DNA of 64,000 nucleotides. Origin: Maricaulis sp039978735. Its GTDB lineage: Bacteria > Pseudomonadota > Alphaproteobacteria > Caulobacterales > Maricaulaceae. The first letter of the stretch is position 1. Each line of letters begins with the position of its first letter. Both the position numbers and the translations under genes were made by a program. The stretch spans positions 1 through 64,000 of the forward strand of contig NZ_JBDWAS010000015.1 of the NCBI RefSeq assembly GCF_039978735.1, in the 5' to 3' direction. Of this stretch, positions 50,834 to 59,418 are shown one piece after another. The notes under the pieces were generated by a model. The model searched no databases. It was not told the DNA's origin and worked only from the letters and a program-made list of their open reading frames with translations.

Positions 50834-51741
50834 GCCACTGCTACACCCAGCGTGTATTCCGCTTCCAGCCCGGGCTCGCCTGTGCAGGCGATGCGGCCGG
50901 TTTCGATCATGTGGATGAGGTGGGCGAGTACCGAGTGGGCGGCGGCGGGGTGCAGCCGCTTGTCGACATCGGCATACATCGCCTCGACCATGTCCCGCAC
51001 GCGGTGCCGGCCGGCGCGGACCTGTTCGAGAATCTGCGCCTCGCGCTGCATGCGGTGGTCGATATAGGCTTGGATGAAGGGGCGCGGTTCGGTGATCGCG
51101 GGACCGTGGGTCGGCCAGAGAATGTCGAAATCGCGGTCGCGGATACGGGCCAGCTCGCGCAGATAATCGCCCATATGACCGTCCGGCGGGCTGATCACGC
51201 TGGTCGACCAGGCCATGACATGATCGCCCGCGAACAGCGTGTTTTCGTCCAGCAAGGCATAACAGACGTGATTGGACGTATGGCCGGGCGTGTGAAGCGC
51301 CTCGATCGACCAGTCCTTGCCCCGGAAAACCTGGCCGTCGCGCACCTGGACATCCGGCTTGAAACCCGTGTCGTCGCCAGCCTCGAGGCGAACCTCTCCG
51401 CCGGCGGGCGGGGTGATCTGCGGGCCGTAGCCATAAACCGTCGCGCCGTGCTTCTCGGCCAGTGGATGGGCCATTGGCGAGTGGTCGAGATGATGATGGG
51501 TGACGAAGACATGCGTCACGCGCTCGCCGTCCAGCGCGCGGTCGAGGGCGTCGATATGGTCGGGATGAACCGGGCCCGGATCGATCACGGCAACCTCGCC
51601 ATGACCGATGATGTAGACCCCTGTCCCGGTGTAGGTGAACGGGCCGGGATTGGGGGCGACAACGCGGCGAATCCGGTCGGACAGCCGGTCGCAGCGGCCA
51701 TACTCGAACTCAAACTCACGGATAAAGGGGATGGCAGTCAT
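50830..51741 (-). CDS. Metallo-beta-lactamase fold hydrolase, LACTB2-like
   Basis: A 303-residue MBL-fold metal hydrolase. It has the THHHLDH-type metal motif in HVFVTHHHLDHSPMAHPLAE, ALHTPGHTSNHVCYALLDEN, TLFAGDHVMAWSTSV and a C-terminal winged-helix-like tail found in LACTB2-type proteins. ATG 51741 (MTAIPFIREFEF) begins the conserved region; the frame upstream overlaps the next gene out of phase. It overlaps the ATP-grasp gene by 4 bp and shares CTAG stops with DUF1499. The substrate is unknown. Confidence 0.87.
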   Translation of the reverse strand: MTAIPFIREFEFEYGRCDRLSDRIRRVVAPNPGPFTYTGTGVYIIGHGEVAVIDPGPVHPDHIDALDRALDGERVTHVFVTHHHLDHSPMAHPLAEKHGATVYGYGPQITPPAGGEVRLEAGDDTGFKPDVQVRDGQVFRGKDWSIEALHTPGHTSNHVCYALLDENTLFAGDHVMAWSTSVISPPDGHMGDYLRELARIRDRDFDILWPTHGPAITEPRPFIQAYIDHRMQREAQILEQVRAGRHRVRDMVEAMYADVDKRLHPAAAHSVLAHLIHMIETGRIACTGEPGLEAEYTLGVAVA

Positions 51742-52682
51742 GAAAGCCTGTCGGGCTGTTGGGGTGATGAGGGGCGGACCAGGTCGCGGAAGGCCGCAGC
51801 AAGCCGCCGGGTCACGGTGATCTTGTCGCGCAGCTTCATCGCAATGGGCGGGCCCATGTCGGTCTTGTTCACATCGACGACGTAGAGGCGACCGTCGGTG
51901 CGGTCGCGCAGCACGTCCAGCCCGCCCCAGTCCAGCCGCATGGCCTGCGCAAAGCGGACCAGGCTGTCCTGCTCGTCGGCGGTGAAGACGGTATCGGTCT
52001 CGGCGAAATCGACCTCGTCGTTGGAATTGCAGAAGCGCATCGACTCGCGGCGGCGCTTGCGCAGCACCAGCGGGATGCATCCGCCGACCATCGGGCAGCG
52101 CAGGTCCTCGACCAGGCCGCGACCGTTACGGTTGTCGATCACGCGCTGATAGACTTGCCCATGGCGGGCCGGAGCGGGACCCTGGATGATGCGGCCGTCA
52201 TGGGCGCCATTGGTTTCTGACTTCTCGACCATCGGACCGGTCCAGCTTTCCGGATCGACCGAGAGCGGATAGCCGAAACACTGTTCGAACACGCGGGCGA
52301 CATGGCTCTTGGCGATGCTCTGGCAGCCGGCATTGATGAGGCGTGTGCCGGGCTGGACCTGGACCGGGTTGCACACTGTGCAATCGTCGAACACGAAGAC
52401 GGCGTCGGCCGTCTCGGGGCTGTCGGCGATGCGGGCGCCTGCCGCGTGAAGCACCGACCATACGAGATACCAGGGCCGCGGGCGGTCCGGGGTGAACCAG
52501 ATGCGCGGGCCGGGTTTCGTGGCGGCCTTCAGGCGCCAGGATTCGACCACGAAATAGAAGGGGAACCAGGCCAGCACTTCGCCGATCAGCCCCGGTTCGA
52601 GACGCAGGCGTGCCCCGGTCTTCTTGACGGTGACGACACCGTCCTGGAACTCGAAGTCTCGCCACCACAGCGCACTGTGCAT
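51738..52682 (-). CDS. ATP-grasp-like protein, unknown substrate
   Basis: A 314-residue protein. Its C-terminal half has MRLDWGGLDVLRDRTDGRLY and VVDVNKTDMGPP, which look like the metal-binding end of an ATP-grasp fold, and earlier KSHVARVFEQCFGYPLSVD. A CNPVQVQPGTRLINAGCQS region with two Cys and a CPMVGGCIPLVL pair are also notable. I do not recognise a named family. Its end overlaps the MBL-fold gene by 4 bp. An ATP-dependent ligase acting on a partner of the hydrolase would be plausible, but this is inference. Confidence 0.65.
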   Translation of the reverse strand: MHSALWWRDFEFQDGVVTVKKTGARLRLEPGLIGEVLAWFPFYFVVESWRLKAATKPGPRIWFTPDRPRPWYLVWSVLHAAGARIADSPETADAVFVFDDCTVCNPVQVQPGTRLINAGCQSIAKSHVARVFEQCFGYPLSVDPESWTGPMVEKSETNGAHDGRIIQGPAPARHGQVYQRVIDNRNGRGLVEDLRCPMVGGCIPLVLRKRRRESMRFCNSNDEVDFAETDTVFTADEQDSLVRFAQAMRLDWGGLDVLRDRTDGRLYVVDVNKTDMGPPIAMKLRDKITVTRRLAAAFRDLVRPSSPQQPDRLS

Positions 52683-52808
52683 GGAAGGGCCTTTCTCCTG
52701 TCGTCACGCCGCATCCTAGGCATGTGCCGGACACATGCAATTCACGCTGGATCACGGACGGCGCGGATCTTGCGTGAAGTGGCGCGCAGCCGAACACGCG
52801 AGGCGAAT

Positions 52809-52970
52809 GTGAACGTCGGGGAATTCATAAGCAAGCGCGTCCTGCGCCTGGGTTGGCTCGTCCTCATGCTGATCGTGGCCGAGTCTTTTGTCAGTGGTGC
52901 GACAGATCAGGCAGCACTGTCCCGGACGGCCCCCTTGCCCCCGGCCGATACCGCCCTGATGCAGGAGTAA
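52809..52970 (+). CDS. Small putative membrane protein
   Basis: A 53-residue frame with GTG start, 5 bases after GAGG. One hydrophobic helix (LRLGWLVLMLIVAESFVSGA) precedes a short polar tail. It lies between the divergent ATP-grasp gene and the oppB gene. I do not recognise a family, and it is small enough to be chance. Confidence 0.4.
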   Translation: MNVGEFISKRVLRLGWLVLMLIVAESFVSGATDQAALSRTAPLPPADTALMQE

Positions 52971-53043
52971 CGGCAGAGGCTTCATTGACAATGCCCGCGC
53001 CCCATTGAAACTGCGGCGAACTCCGGAACGAGCCGATTACTGC

Positions 53044-53976
53044 ATGTTTGGTTTTGTACTCCGGCGCGTAGGCGTCGCCATCCCGACTATCCTGGTGATC
53101 ATCACGATCGCCTTTTTCATGATGCGTGCCGCTCCCGGCGGGCCTTTCGATCTGGAACGGCCCATGCCCGAGGAGACGCGGCAGATCCTGCTGGCCAATT
53201 ACGGCATGGATCAGCCGCTGTGGCGGCAATATCTCGACTATATGGGCGATCTCGCCCGAGGCGATCTCGGACCGTCGCTCAAGCTGCGTGACAAGCAGGT
53301 CAACGAGATCATCGCCGAAGGCTTTCCGGTCAGCGCGACGATCGGCCTGTTCTCGATGCTGCTGGCGATCACGCTCGGCTCCTTCCTCGGTTCCGTGGCG
53401 GCGTTACGGCAAAACACGGCGGGCGATTTCTCGGTCATGACCTTCGCGATGGTGGGAATCAGTATTCCACCCTTTGTGATGGGGCCGATCCTGGCGTTGG
53501 TCTTCGGCCTCTATCTCGGTCTTGTGCCGACGGGTGGTCTCGATCCACGCTACGGCATGACGCCGGACCGGCTCATCTTGCCCATCATCACGCTGGCATT
53601 GCCGCAGATCGCGATCATTGCGCGCCTGATGCGTGCGTCGATGATCGAGGTGATCCGCTCGAACTATATCCGAACCGCACGCGCCAAGGGCATGTCCGCC
53701 CACGCCGTCATCTTCCGGCATGCGCTGCGGTCGGCCGTGCTGCCGCTGGTGAGCTATCTCGGTCCGGCTTCGGCCGCCGTGATTTCCGGTTCGCTTGTGA
53801 TCGAACGTGTCTTCCAGCTGCCCGGTATCGGCAAGCATTTCGTCGATGCCGCCCTGCAGCGTGACTACACGGTCGTGATGGGCGTGGTGATCATCTACGC
53901 CACGCTGATCATCGTGCTGAACCTGCTCGCCGACCTGCTGTACGGCGTCCTCAGTCCCAAAGTGAAGTACGAATAA
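53044..53976 (+). CDS. oppB: Oligopeptide ABC transporter permease OppB
   Basis: A 310-residue permease of the OppB/DppB family with six membrane helices. The EAA loop is visible in IRSNYIRTARAKGMSAHAV, and the C-terminus ERVFQLPGIGKHFVDAAL is typical. It forms the inner-membrane channel of a peptide ABC importer with oppC, whose ATG overlaps its TAA by 1 base. Start ATG 53044 (MFGFVLRRVGVAIPTI); a TTG at 53005 extends the frame. No ATPase genes (oppD, oppF) are in this window. Confidence 0.93.
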   Translation: MFGFVLRRVGVAIPTILVIITIAFFMMRAAPGGPFDLERPMPEETRQILLANYGMDQPLWRQYLDYMGDLARGDLGPSLKLRDKQVNEIIAEGFPVSATIGLFSMLLAITLGSFLGSVAALRQNTAGDFSVMTFAMVGISIPPFVMGPILALVFGLYLGLVPTGGLDPRYGMTPDRLILPIITLALPQIAIIARLMRASMIEVIRSNYIRTARAKGMSAHAVIFRHALRSAVLPLVSYLGPASAAVISGSLVIERVFQLPGIGKHFVDAALQRDYTVVMGVVIIYATLIIVLNLLADLLYGVLSPKVKYE

Positions 53977-54881
53977 TGACGTTGCTGTCGACGCCCGGGG
54001 AAAAGGCGGAAATCCTCGAAGCCGCCTCCGTGAAGGGCCGTTCCCTCTGGGACGATGCCCTGGCGCGCCTCATGCGCAATCGTGCCGCCGTCACCTCCAT
54101 GGTGATCCTGGGCATCCTGATCCTGCTGGCGACGGTTGGACAGGCGCTGTGGGTGCACGACTACGACACGATCTATCGCGACAAGGTCTGGATCGCACCG
54201 ACCTGGGAAGACTGGCACATTCTGGGTACCGATGCGCAGGGCCGCGACATGGTCGCGCGTATCCTGGTGGGCCTTGGTGTGTCGCTCATGGTGGGCGTGG
54301 TGGCGACGATCGTGTCGTTGCTGATCGGTGTGACCTGGGGCGCGACGGCCGGCTTTATCGGCGGCCGGGTCGATCAGGCCATGATGCGCTTCGTCGACAT
54401 CCTCTACTCGCTGCCCTTCATCTTCTTCGTGATCATGCTGATGGTGGTGTTCGGACGGAATATCATCCTGATCTTCGTGGCCATCGGTGCCGTGGAATGG
54501 CTGACCATGGCGCGCATCGTGCGCGGCCAGACCCTGGCGCTGAAGAACATGGAATTCGTCGAGGCCGCCGAGGCCGCCGGCGTGTCCCGCTTCAAGATCA
54601 TCCAGCGTCACATCATTCCCAACGTGCTCGGACCGGTCGTGGTCTATGTCACGCTGATGATCCCGGTCGTGATCCTGGCCGAAAGCTTCCTGTCCTTCCT
54701 TGGCCTGGGTGTGCAAGAGCCGCTGACCTCGCTGGGCCGCCTGATCTCGGCCGGTGCACAGGACATGGAGCCCGCGCCCTGGACGCTGATCGGGCCGGCG
54801 GTGACGATGATGGTCACGCTGTTCTGCCTGAATTTCATCGGCGACGGCCTGCGAGACGCGATCGACCCGAAGGACCGCTAG
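53976..54881 (+). CDS. oppC: Oligopeptide ABC transporter permease OppC
   Basis: A 301-residue permease with an N-terminal cytoplasmic arm (SLWDDALARLMRNRAAV, helix ahead), about six membrane helices and an EAA loop in FVEAAEAAGVSRFKIIQRHI, followed by SFLSFLGLGVQEPLTSLGRL. It pairs with oppB. The solute-binding gene lies 1.5 kb further on, separated by two antisense genes. Transcription from oppB/oppC runs into the terminator region at 54906-54942. Confidence 0.93.
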   Translation: MTLLSTPGEKAEILEAASVKGRSLWDDALARLMRNRAAVTSMVILGILILLATVGQALWVHDYDTIYRDKVWIAPTWEDWHILGTDAQGRDMVARILVGLGVSLMVGVVATIVSLLIGVTWGATAGFIGGRVDQAMMRFVDILYSLPFIFFVIMLMVVFGRNIILIFVAIGAVEWLTMARIVRGQTLALKNMEFVEAAEAAGVSRFKIIQRHIIPNVLGPVVVYVTLMIPVVILAESFLSFLGLGVQEPLTSLGRLISAGAQDMEPAPWTLIGPAVTMMVTLFCLNFIGDGLRDAIDPKDR

Positions 54882-54905
54882 CGGCGAACGCAGCCGCTAC
54901 GACAC

Positions 54906-54942
54906 AAAAAAAAGGCCGCTCCGGGCTATCCGGGGCGGCCTT
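54906..54942 (-). terminator. Intrinsic terminator at end of antisense gene pair
   Basis: A 13 bp stem (AAGGCCGCTCCGG, with one wobble, 54912-54924/54930-54942) with a 5 base loop is followed on the minus strand by a run of T residues (the A-run at 54906-54913). It would end the transcript of 54963-56277, and may also slow plus-strand readthrough from oppC. Confidence 0.85.
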
Positions 54943-54962
54943 GTCCTTCGAGTGTGCCGGTC

Positions 54963-55655
54963 TTATTGTTCGCGACGTACGCGAATCGCGCGGCCATCGC
55001 CATCAATGCGGAGAAGATAACTCCCCATGGCACCCCGCCGGATTTCGGCGAAGTGTGGCCCATTCCCCCAAAGCCGGACTTCACCATCGTCTACCTGACG
55101 CCATACTTGGCCGTTGGCCATGTAGAAGACCGTCGTGTCGTAGCCCACGACTCGTGTCCGATCGATCCTCATGGTGACTGTATCGACATTGCCGTCGCGG
55201 TCGCGTTCAACAACCCTAACTTCATTGCCATCCAGTTCGGACGCGCTCTGTGGCTCTGGTGCAACTGCCGTTGCCGATGGCTGGGAGGAGGTCGAACTCG
55301 TGGAGGGTGCCTCCTCTATCCCGGAGGCGTTCAGTTCCGCCACAGCGTCGTGTTCGGATTGCGCGGCCATCAGGCTCGGGAGCCGGAACCGGGGCAGACT
55401 CGGCAGGTTGAAACCGAAGCTGTCTCGTTCGACGGCTTCGACATCTTCCCGCTCGACAATGACGATATCGCCCGAATGCCTGGCCGTCGCCAGTCGCTCT
55501 GCGCTGGCATCGAAGCAGGCTAGTCGGGCCTCGATGTCGACGACCGACCTGCAGGCGAGAACATCGTCAACCGGGTCGGTCTGAAGCGCCGTGGCGCCGG
55601 GGCTAAGAAAGGCGACGGCTGCAACAGACAGGCCGACGCGGAAAAGAACTGACAT
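54963..55655 (-). CDS. Secreted protein, unknown, paralogue of the neighbour
   Basis: The 230-residue product has a signal peptide (VGLSVAAVAFLSPGATA), then VLACRSVVDIEARLACFDAS, a conserved Cys-containing motif, an acidic region with VEREDVEAVERDSFGFNLPS, a Ser/Thr/Pro/Ala linker, and a C-terminal beta-domain ending with YDTTVFYMANGQVWRQVDDG and IRRGAMGSYLLRIDGDGRAI. Start ATG 55655. It is homologous to the upstream gene over both ends. I know it as an uncharacterised alphaproteobacterial type. It is embedded, antisense, between oppC and oppA. Confidence 0.8.
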   Translation of the reverse strand: MSVLFRVGLSVAAVAFLSPGATALQTDPVDDVLACRSVVDIEARLACFDASAERLATARHSGDIVIVEREDVEAVERDSFGFNLPSLPRFRLPSLMAAQSEHDAVAELNASGIEEAPSTSSTSSQPSATAVAPEPQSASELDGNEVRVVERDRDGNVDTVTMRIDRTRVVGYDTTVFYMANGQVWRQVDDGEVRLWGNGPHFAEIRRGAMGSYLLRIDGDGRAIRVRREQ

Positions 55656-55677
55656 GGCTGATTCCCTGATTGTAAGG

Positions 55678-56277
55678 CTATTCGACACGTTCGGCCCGGA
55701 ACCAGCGCCCGCCATTATTCAGGCGCATGAAGTAGGAGCCGAGGGCCCCGCTGCGGATATTGGCCGTCAGGCCGGGGCGGACGCCGCCGCGAAGTCCCTG
55801 TATGTGAGTTCCGTCCGTCTGCCGCCACACCTGGCCATTGGCAAGGGTAACCACGACATCGCCGGCGCGATTGATCTCGATATCGGTGACCGACAGGTTC
55901 TCGATCCGCTCGATATCGCCGTCTTCGGTGCGGTGGACGATACGGTCCGGCGATTGGGCCGTCGCATCGGCCTCGACCAGATCGCCTTCGCCGCCGCTGC
56001 GCCGGCCCAGTCCCGGGATGGAGAAATTGGGCAGGCTCAGACCGAAAATCGATTCTTCTGCCGCTTCGATCTGGCCGCGATCGACCGCGACAACTTCGCC
56101 GGACTCCGCATTTCCGTAGAGGGTTTCCACCGCTGCATCGAGACAGGCCAGGCGCGCGTCATCGTCTGCAATGTTGCGGCACTCGAACAGCGGTTGCAGG
56201 GGCGAGTCACCGGATTGCGCATAAGCGACGGGTGTCAGGACAAGTGGCGATATCACAAGGAGTAATCGGGCGTTCAT
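55678..56277 (-). CDS. Secreted protein, unknown, paralogue of the neighbour
   Basis: A 199-residue product starting MNARLLLVISPLVLTPVAYA, a signal peptide. It shares with the downstream gene the CRNIADDDARLACLDAAVET Cys motif, IEAAEESIFGLSLPNFSIPG, and the C-terminal VVVTLANGQVWRQTDGTHI and NIRSGALGSYFMRLNNGGR. The paralogue has a longer middle linker, so this is the shorter form. The pair is 22 bp apart and most likely one transcript, ended by the terminator at 54906-54942. Function unknown; the fused Cys motif and beta-domain hint at an envelope role. Confidence 0.8.
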   Translation of the reverse strand: MNARLLLVISPLVLTPVAYAQSGDSPLQPLFECRNIADDDARLACLDAAVETLYGNAESGEVVAVDRGQIEAAEESIFGLSLPNFSIPGLGRRSGGEGDLVEADATAQSPDRIVHRTEDGDIERIENLSVTDIEINRAGDVVVTLANGQVWRQTDGTHIQGLRGGVRPGLTANIRSGALGSYFMRLNNGGRWFRAERVE

Positions 56278-56405
56278 CTTCTTTCCGTCAAGTTGCGCAC
56301 GCTTCGAACTATGCGCGACCGGCAGGCGGCTGTCGACCGGCCCGTCATGTTCGGCTAGAACGAGAGTCACATCTTCCAGTGACGCGTCGGAGGGGAGACC
56401 GAACC

Positions 56406-58046
56406 GTGATCCGCAAAGCCATTATCAGCACCCTTTTCCTGTCCGCTTCCGCCCTTGTGCTGGCGAGTTGCGGCGGCGGCCAGCCGACCGACAGCGACGC
56501 GGTTGTCCTGCATCGCGGCAATTCCTCCGAGCCCCTGTCGCTGGACCCGCACAAGGCCACCGGTACGTGGGAGAACAACATTATCGGTGACATGTTCATC
56601 GGTCTGTTCACCGAAGACGTGTCGGGCACGCCGGTTCCGGGCATGGCCGCAAGTTGGGACGTCTCTGAAGACGGTCTGACCTGGACCTTCACCCTGCGTG
56701 AAGCTGTCTGGTCGGATGGCGAACCGGTGACGGCTGACGACTTCGTCTACGCCTGGCGTCGTATCGCCTCGCCGGCGACGGGCGCGCAATATGTGTCCCT
56801 CCTGTACCCGATCGCCGGCATGGAAGCGGCGACGCGCGGCGAACTCGACCCGCAGGAGATCGGCGTGCGCGCGATCGATGATCGCACGCTGGAGATCAGC
56901 CTGGTCAATCCGGCGCCCTATCTTCCCGGGCTTCTGACCCACTACACGACCTTCCCGCTGCCGCAGCACGTGGTCGAGCAGTATGGCGACGAATGGGTCC
57001 GCCCGGCGAACATCCAGGTCAATGGCGCCTACCGCCTTGAAGACTGGCGTACCAACAATTTCGTGCACCTGCAGCGCAACGAGATGTTCTTCGACAACGA
57101 GAATGTCTGCATCGACGACGTGTATTACTATCCGACCGTCGACAACTCGGCGGCCGGCCGCCGGGTGCGCAATGGCGAGCTGCACATCAACAATGATTTC
57201 CCTGGCCAGCAGCTGGACTTCCTGCGCCGTGAAATCCCGGACTATGTGCGCATCGCGCCCTATATGGGCACGATCTATTTCTCCATCAACACGGATCTGG
57301 ACGGCTTCTCCAATCCCGACGTACGCAATGCGCTGGGCATGGCGATCGACCGGCACTTCATTGCCGACGAGATCCTGCGCGCCGGGTACGAGCCGGCCTA
57401 TTCGCTGGTTCCGCCGGGCGTGGCCAACTATCCGGGCGGCGTGCGCGCCCAGTGGGCCGACATGCCGATCGAGGCGCGCCGCGAGCGTGCCCGCGAGCTG
57501 CTCGAGGCTGCCGGCTACGGTCCGGACAATCCGCTGCGCTTCGAATACACCTATCGCGCAACCCGCGATAATCCGCGCGTTGCGCCGGTGGTGCAGAATG
57601 ACTGGTCGGCGATCGCCGAATGGGTCGAGCCCGAGCTGATCGTCAACGACACGCAGATCCACTACGACAATCTGCGCGCCCAGGACTTCCAGATCGCCGA
57701 TGGTGGCTGGATCGCGGACTATAACGACCCGTACAATTTCCTCTTCCTGGGCGAGTACAGCTCGGTGCCGATGAATTACTCCCGCTATAATAATCCGGAG
57801 TATGACGCGCTGGTCACCGAGGCGAACCGCGAGCTTGATCTGGAACGCCGGGGCGAAATGCTGGCCCGGGCGGAGCAGATGTTTGTCGACGACATGCCGA
57901 TCATTCCGATCGTCTATTATGTCTCGAAGAATCTGGTGAACCCGGACGTGACCGGCTGGGAAGACAATATCGTCGACCTGCACCGCACGCGTTATCTCTG
58001 CCTGGCCAGCGCAAGCGAAGCTGGCACAGAAGGCGAAGGCGGCTAG
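56406..58046 (+). CDS. oppA: Oligopeptide ABC transporter solute-binding lipoprotein OppA
   Basis: A 546-residue periplasmic peptide-binding lipoprotein: lipobox LASC with Cys22, then the SBP family-5 domain with SEPLSLDPHKATGTWENNII, AWRRIASPATGAQYVSLLYP, YRLEDWRTNNFVHLQRNEMF and QIADGGWIADYNDPYNFLFL. GTG 56406 lies 7 bases after GGAGGGGAG, so the long upstream frame is rejected. It would supply OppB/OppC. It is 1.5 kb downstream of oppC with two antisense genes between, so probably has its own promoter. Confidence 0.93.
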   Translation: MIRKAIISTLFLSASALVLASCGGGQPTDSDAVVLHRGNSSEPLSLDPHKATGTWENNIIGDMFIGLFTEDVSGTPVPGMAASWDVSEDGLTWTFTLREAVWSDGEPVTADDFVYAWRRIASPATGAQYVSLLYPIAGMEAATRGELDPQEIGVRAIDDRTLEISLVNPAPYLPGLLTHYTTFPLPQHVVEQYGDEWVRPANIQVNGAYRLEDWRTNNFVHLQRNEMFFDNENVCIDDVYYYPTVDNSAAGRRVRNGELHINNDFPGQQLDFLRREIPDYVRIAPYMGTIYFSINTDLDGFSNPDVRNALGMAIDRHFIADEILRAGYEPAYSLVPPGVANYPGGVRAQWADMPIEARRERARELLEAAGYGPDNPLRFEYTYRATRDNPRVAPVVQNDWSAIAEWVEPELIVNDTQIHYDNLRAQDFQIADGGWIADYNDPYNFLFLGEYSSVPMNYSRYNNPEYDALVTEANRELDLERRGEMLARAEQMFVDDMPIIPIVYYVSKNLVNPDVTGWEDNIVDLHRTRYLCLASASEAGTEGEGG

Positions 58047-58113
58047 CCGAACTTGCAGACGACATCCCCCCGACCTAGCCTGCGCACAACAGGGCAAGGC
58101 CGGGGGATACGTC

Positions 58114-59334
58114 ATGTCTGGAAGTGATGTCGTCAGTGATGCCGTTGTCGGTGGCGCTGCCGCCGGCGAACTGGAAGACGCGATCCGGTCATCGCGCCGC
58201 CGCAAGTCCGACCGGTTTTCGGTCTTTACTCCTCCGACGCCTGCGGGGACTTGCTCCAACTGCGCAACAGAGCTCTCCGGCCCGGTCTGCCACAGCTGTG
58301 GACAGGCCTCGGACACGTTCCACCGGCCGGTCTGGGACCTTCTGCTGGACATTCTGGATGGATTGTTCGGACTGGAGGGACGGCTGTGGCGGACCTTGCC
58401 GCCGCTCATGTTCCAGCCGGGAAAGCTGACGACGAATTATCTGACGGGCGTGCGGGCACGCTATGTCATGCCTTTCCGGCTCTATCTGACGGCCAGTGTG
58501 CTGTTCTTCCTCGCCTTCTTCGCAGTGAACGAGGGCCTGAACACCGGGCCGGAGCCGGCCGCAAGCTCTGACGTCGCAGAGGCACGTGAGGCGCTGGAGA
58601 CCGGCGATCTGGAGGCGGGGCTCGCCATGATGCCCGAAGAGGCGCGGAACGAGGTGATCCGCCAGGTCGAGCGCGGTCTGGACGAGGCAGAGAACGCCGA
58701 AAGCGCGGAAACGCCCGAGGCGCGCGAACTGCGTCAACAGGCCGAGCGCAACGAGCTGAAGCAGCGTATCCGCTATGGCCTGCTGCCGGAATACTATCCC
58801 CGCGAGGCGGCCGCGCTGGACCCCGACGAGACCGTGGAAATCTCCGAGGGCATGGTGATGAATTTCGACGGGATCGAGGAGGTGCCGCTCAGCTTCCGGC
58901 TGCGCCTGGCCGATGGAATTGATGCGGTCATCGATTCACAGGGGCAGGCGCTCTGGGTCGCCATGAAGACCTGGGCGCCGCGGCTGATGTTCGGCCTCTT
59001 GCCGATCTACGCCCTGCTGCTGGCGGTCACGCATTTCTACAAGCGCGGGCTCTATTTCTACGACCACCTCGTGGTGACGCTGCATTTCCACGCCTTCCTC
59101 TTCTTCATGTTTATCGTGGTCGGGGTGGTCAGCCTGGTCATCGATTCCGCGCTCGCCTTTCTGGTCTTCTTCCTGTGGTCGAACTACTACCTCTACAGGC
59201 TGCACCGCACCGTCTATGCCCACGGCCGGTTTTCGTCCTTCCTGCGGACGGTCTTCATGGATTTTCTCTACATGATTGTCCTGAGCTTCGGAGTGCTGGT
59301 GCTGGTTTTCGTCGGCTTGTTTACGGCGTCCTAG
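58114..59334 (+). CDS. DUF3667 zinc-ribbon membrane protein
   Basis: A 406-residue protein with a Cys4 zinc-ribbon-like N-terminal segment (TCSNCATELSGPVCHSCGQA, about residues 48-70), which is the DUF3667 signature, a first hydrophobic stretch (PFRLYLTASVLFFLAFFAVN), an acidic coiled-coil-like central region (about 150-260) and at least three C-terminal membrane helices (LMFGLLPIYALLLAVTHFY, LFFMFIVVGVVSLVIDSA, FLYMIVLSFGVLVLVFVGLF). Function unknown. It follows oppA by 67 bp; its Shine-Dalgarno GGGGGA lies in a hairpin arm. Confidence 0.83.
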   Translation: MSGSDVVSDAVVGGAAAGELEDAIRSSRRRKSDRFSVFTPPTPAGTCSNCATELSGPVCHSCGQASDTFHRPVWDLLLDILDGLFGLEGRLWRTLPPLMFQPGKLTTNYLTGVRARYVMPFRLYLTASVLFFLAFFAVNEGLNTGPEPAASSDVAEAREALETGDLEAGLAMMPEEARNEVIRQVERGLDEAENAESAETPEARELRQQAERNELKQRIRYGLLPEYYPREAAALDPDETVEISEGMVMNFDGIEEVPLSFRLRLADGIDAVIDSQGQALWVAMKTWAPRLMFGLLPIYALLLAVTHFYKRGLYFYDHLVVTLHFHAFLFFMFIVVGVVSLVIDSALAFLVFFLWSNYYLYRLHRTVYAHGRFSSFLRTVFMDFLYMIVLSFGVLVLVFVGLFTAS

Positions 59335-59363
59335 CCAGGGAGCTCCGCCTTCATACCGGACAC

Positions 59364-59393
59364 AAAAAAAGGGCCCGCCGGAGCGGGCCCTTT
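59364..59393. terminator. Bidirectional intrinsic terminator
   Basis: GGGCCCGC/GCGGGCCC arms around a 4 base loop, extended by A-run 59364-59370 and TTT on the other side, sit between the convergent DUF3667 and sppA genes. The minus side has the better T-run. Confidence 0.85.
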
Positions 59394-59418
59394 CCTGTCT
59401 TCAGCAATAGCCGGCGCG

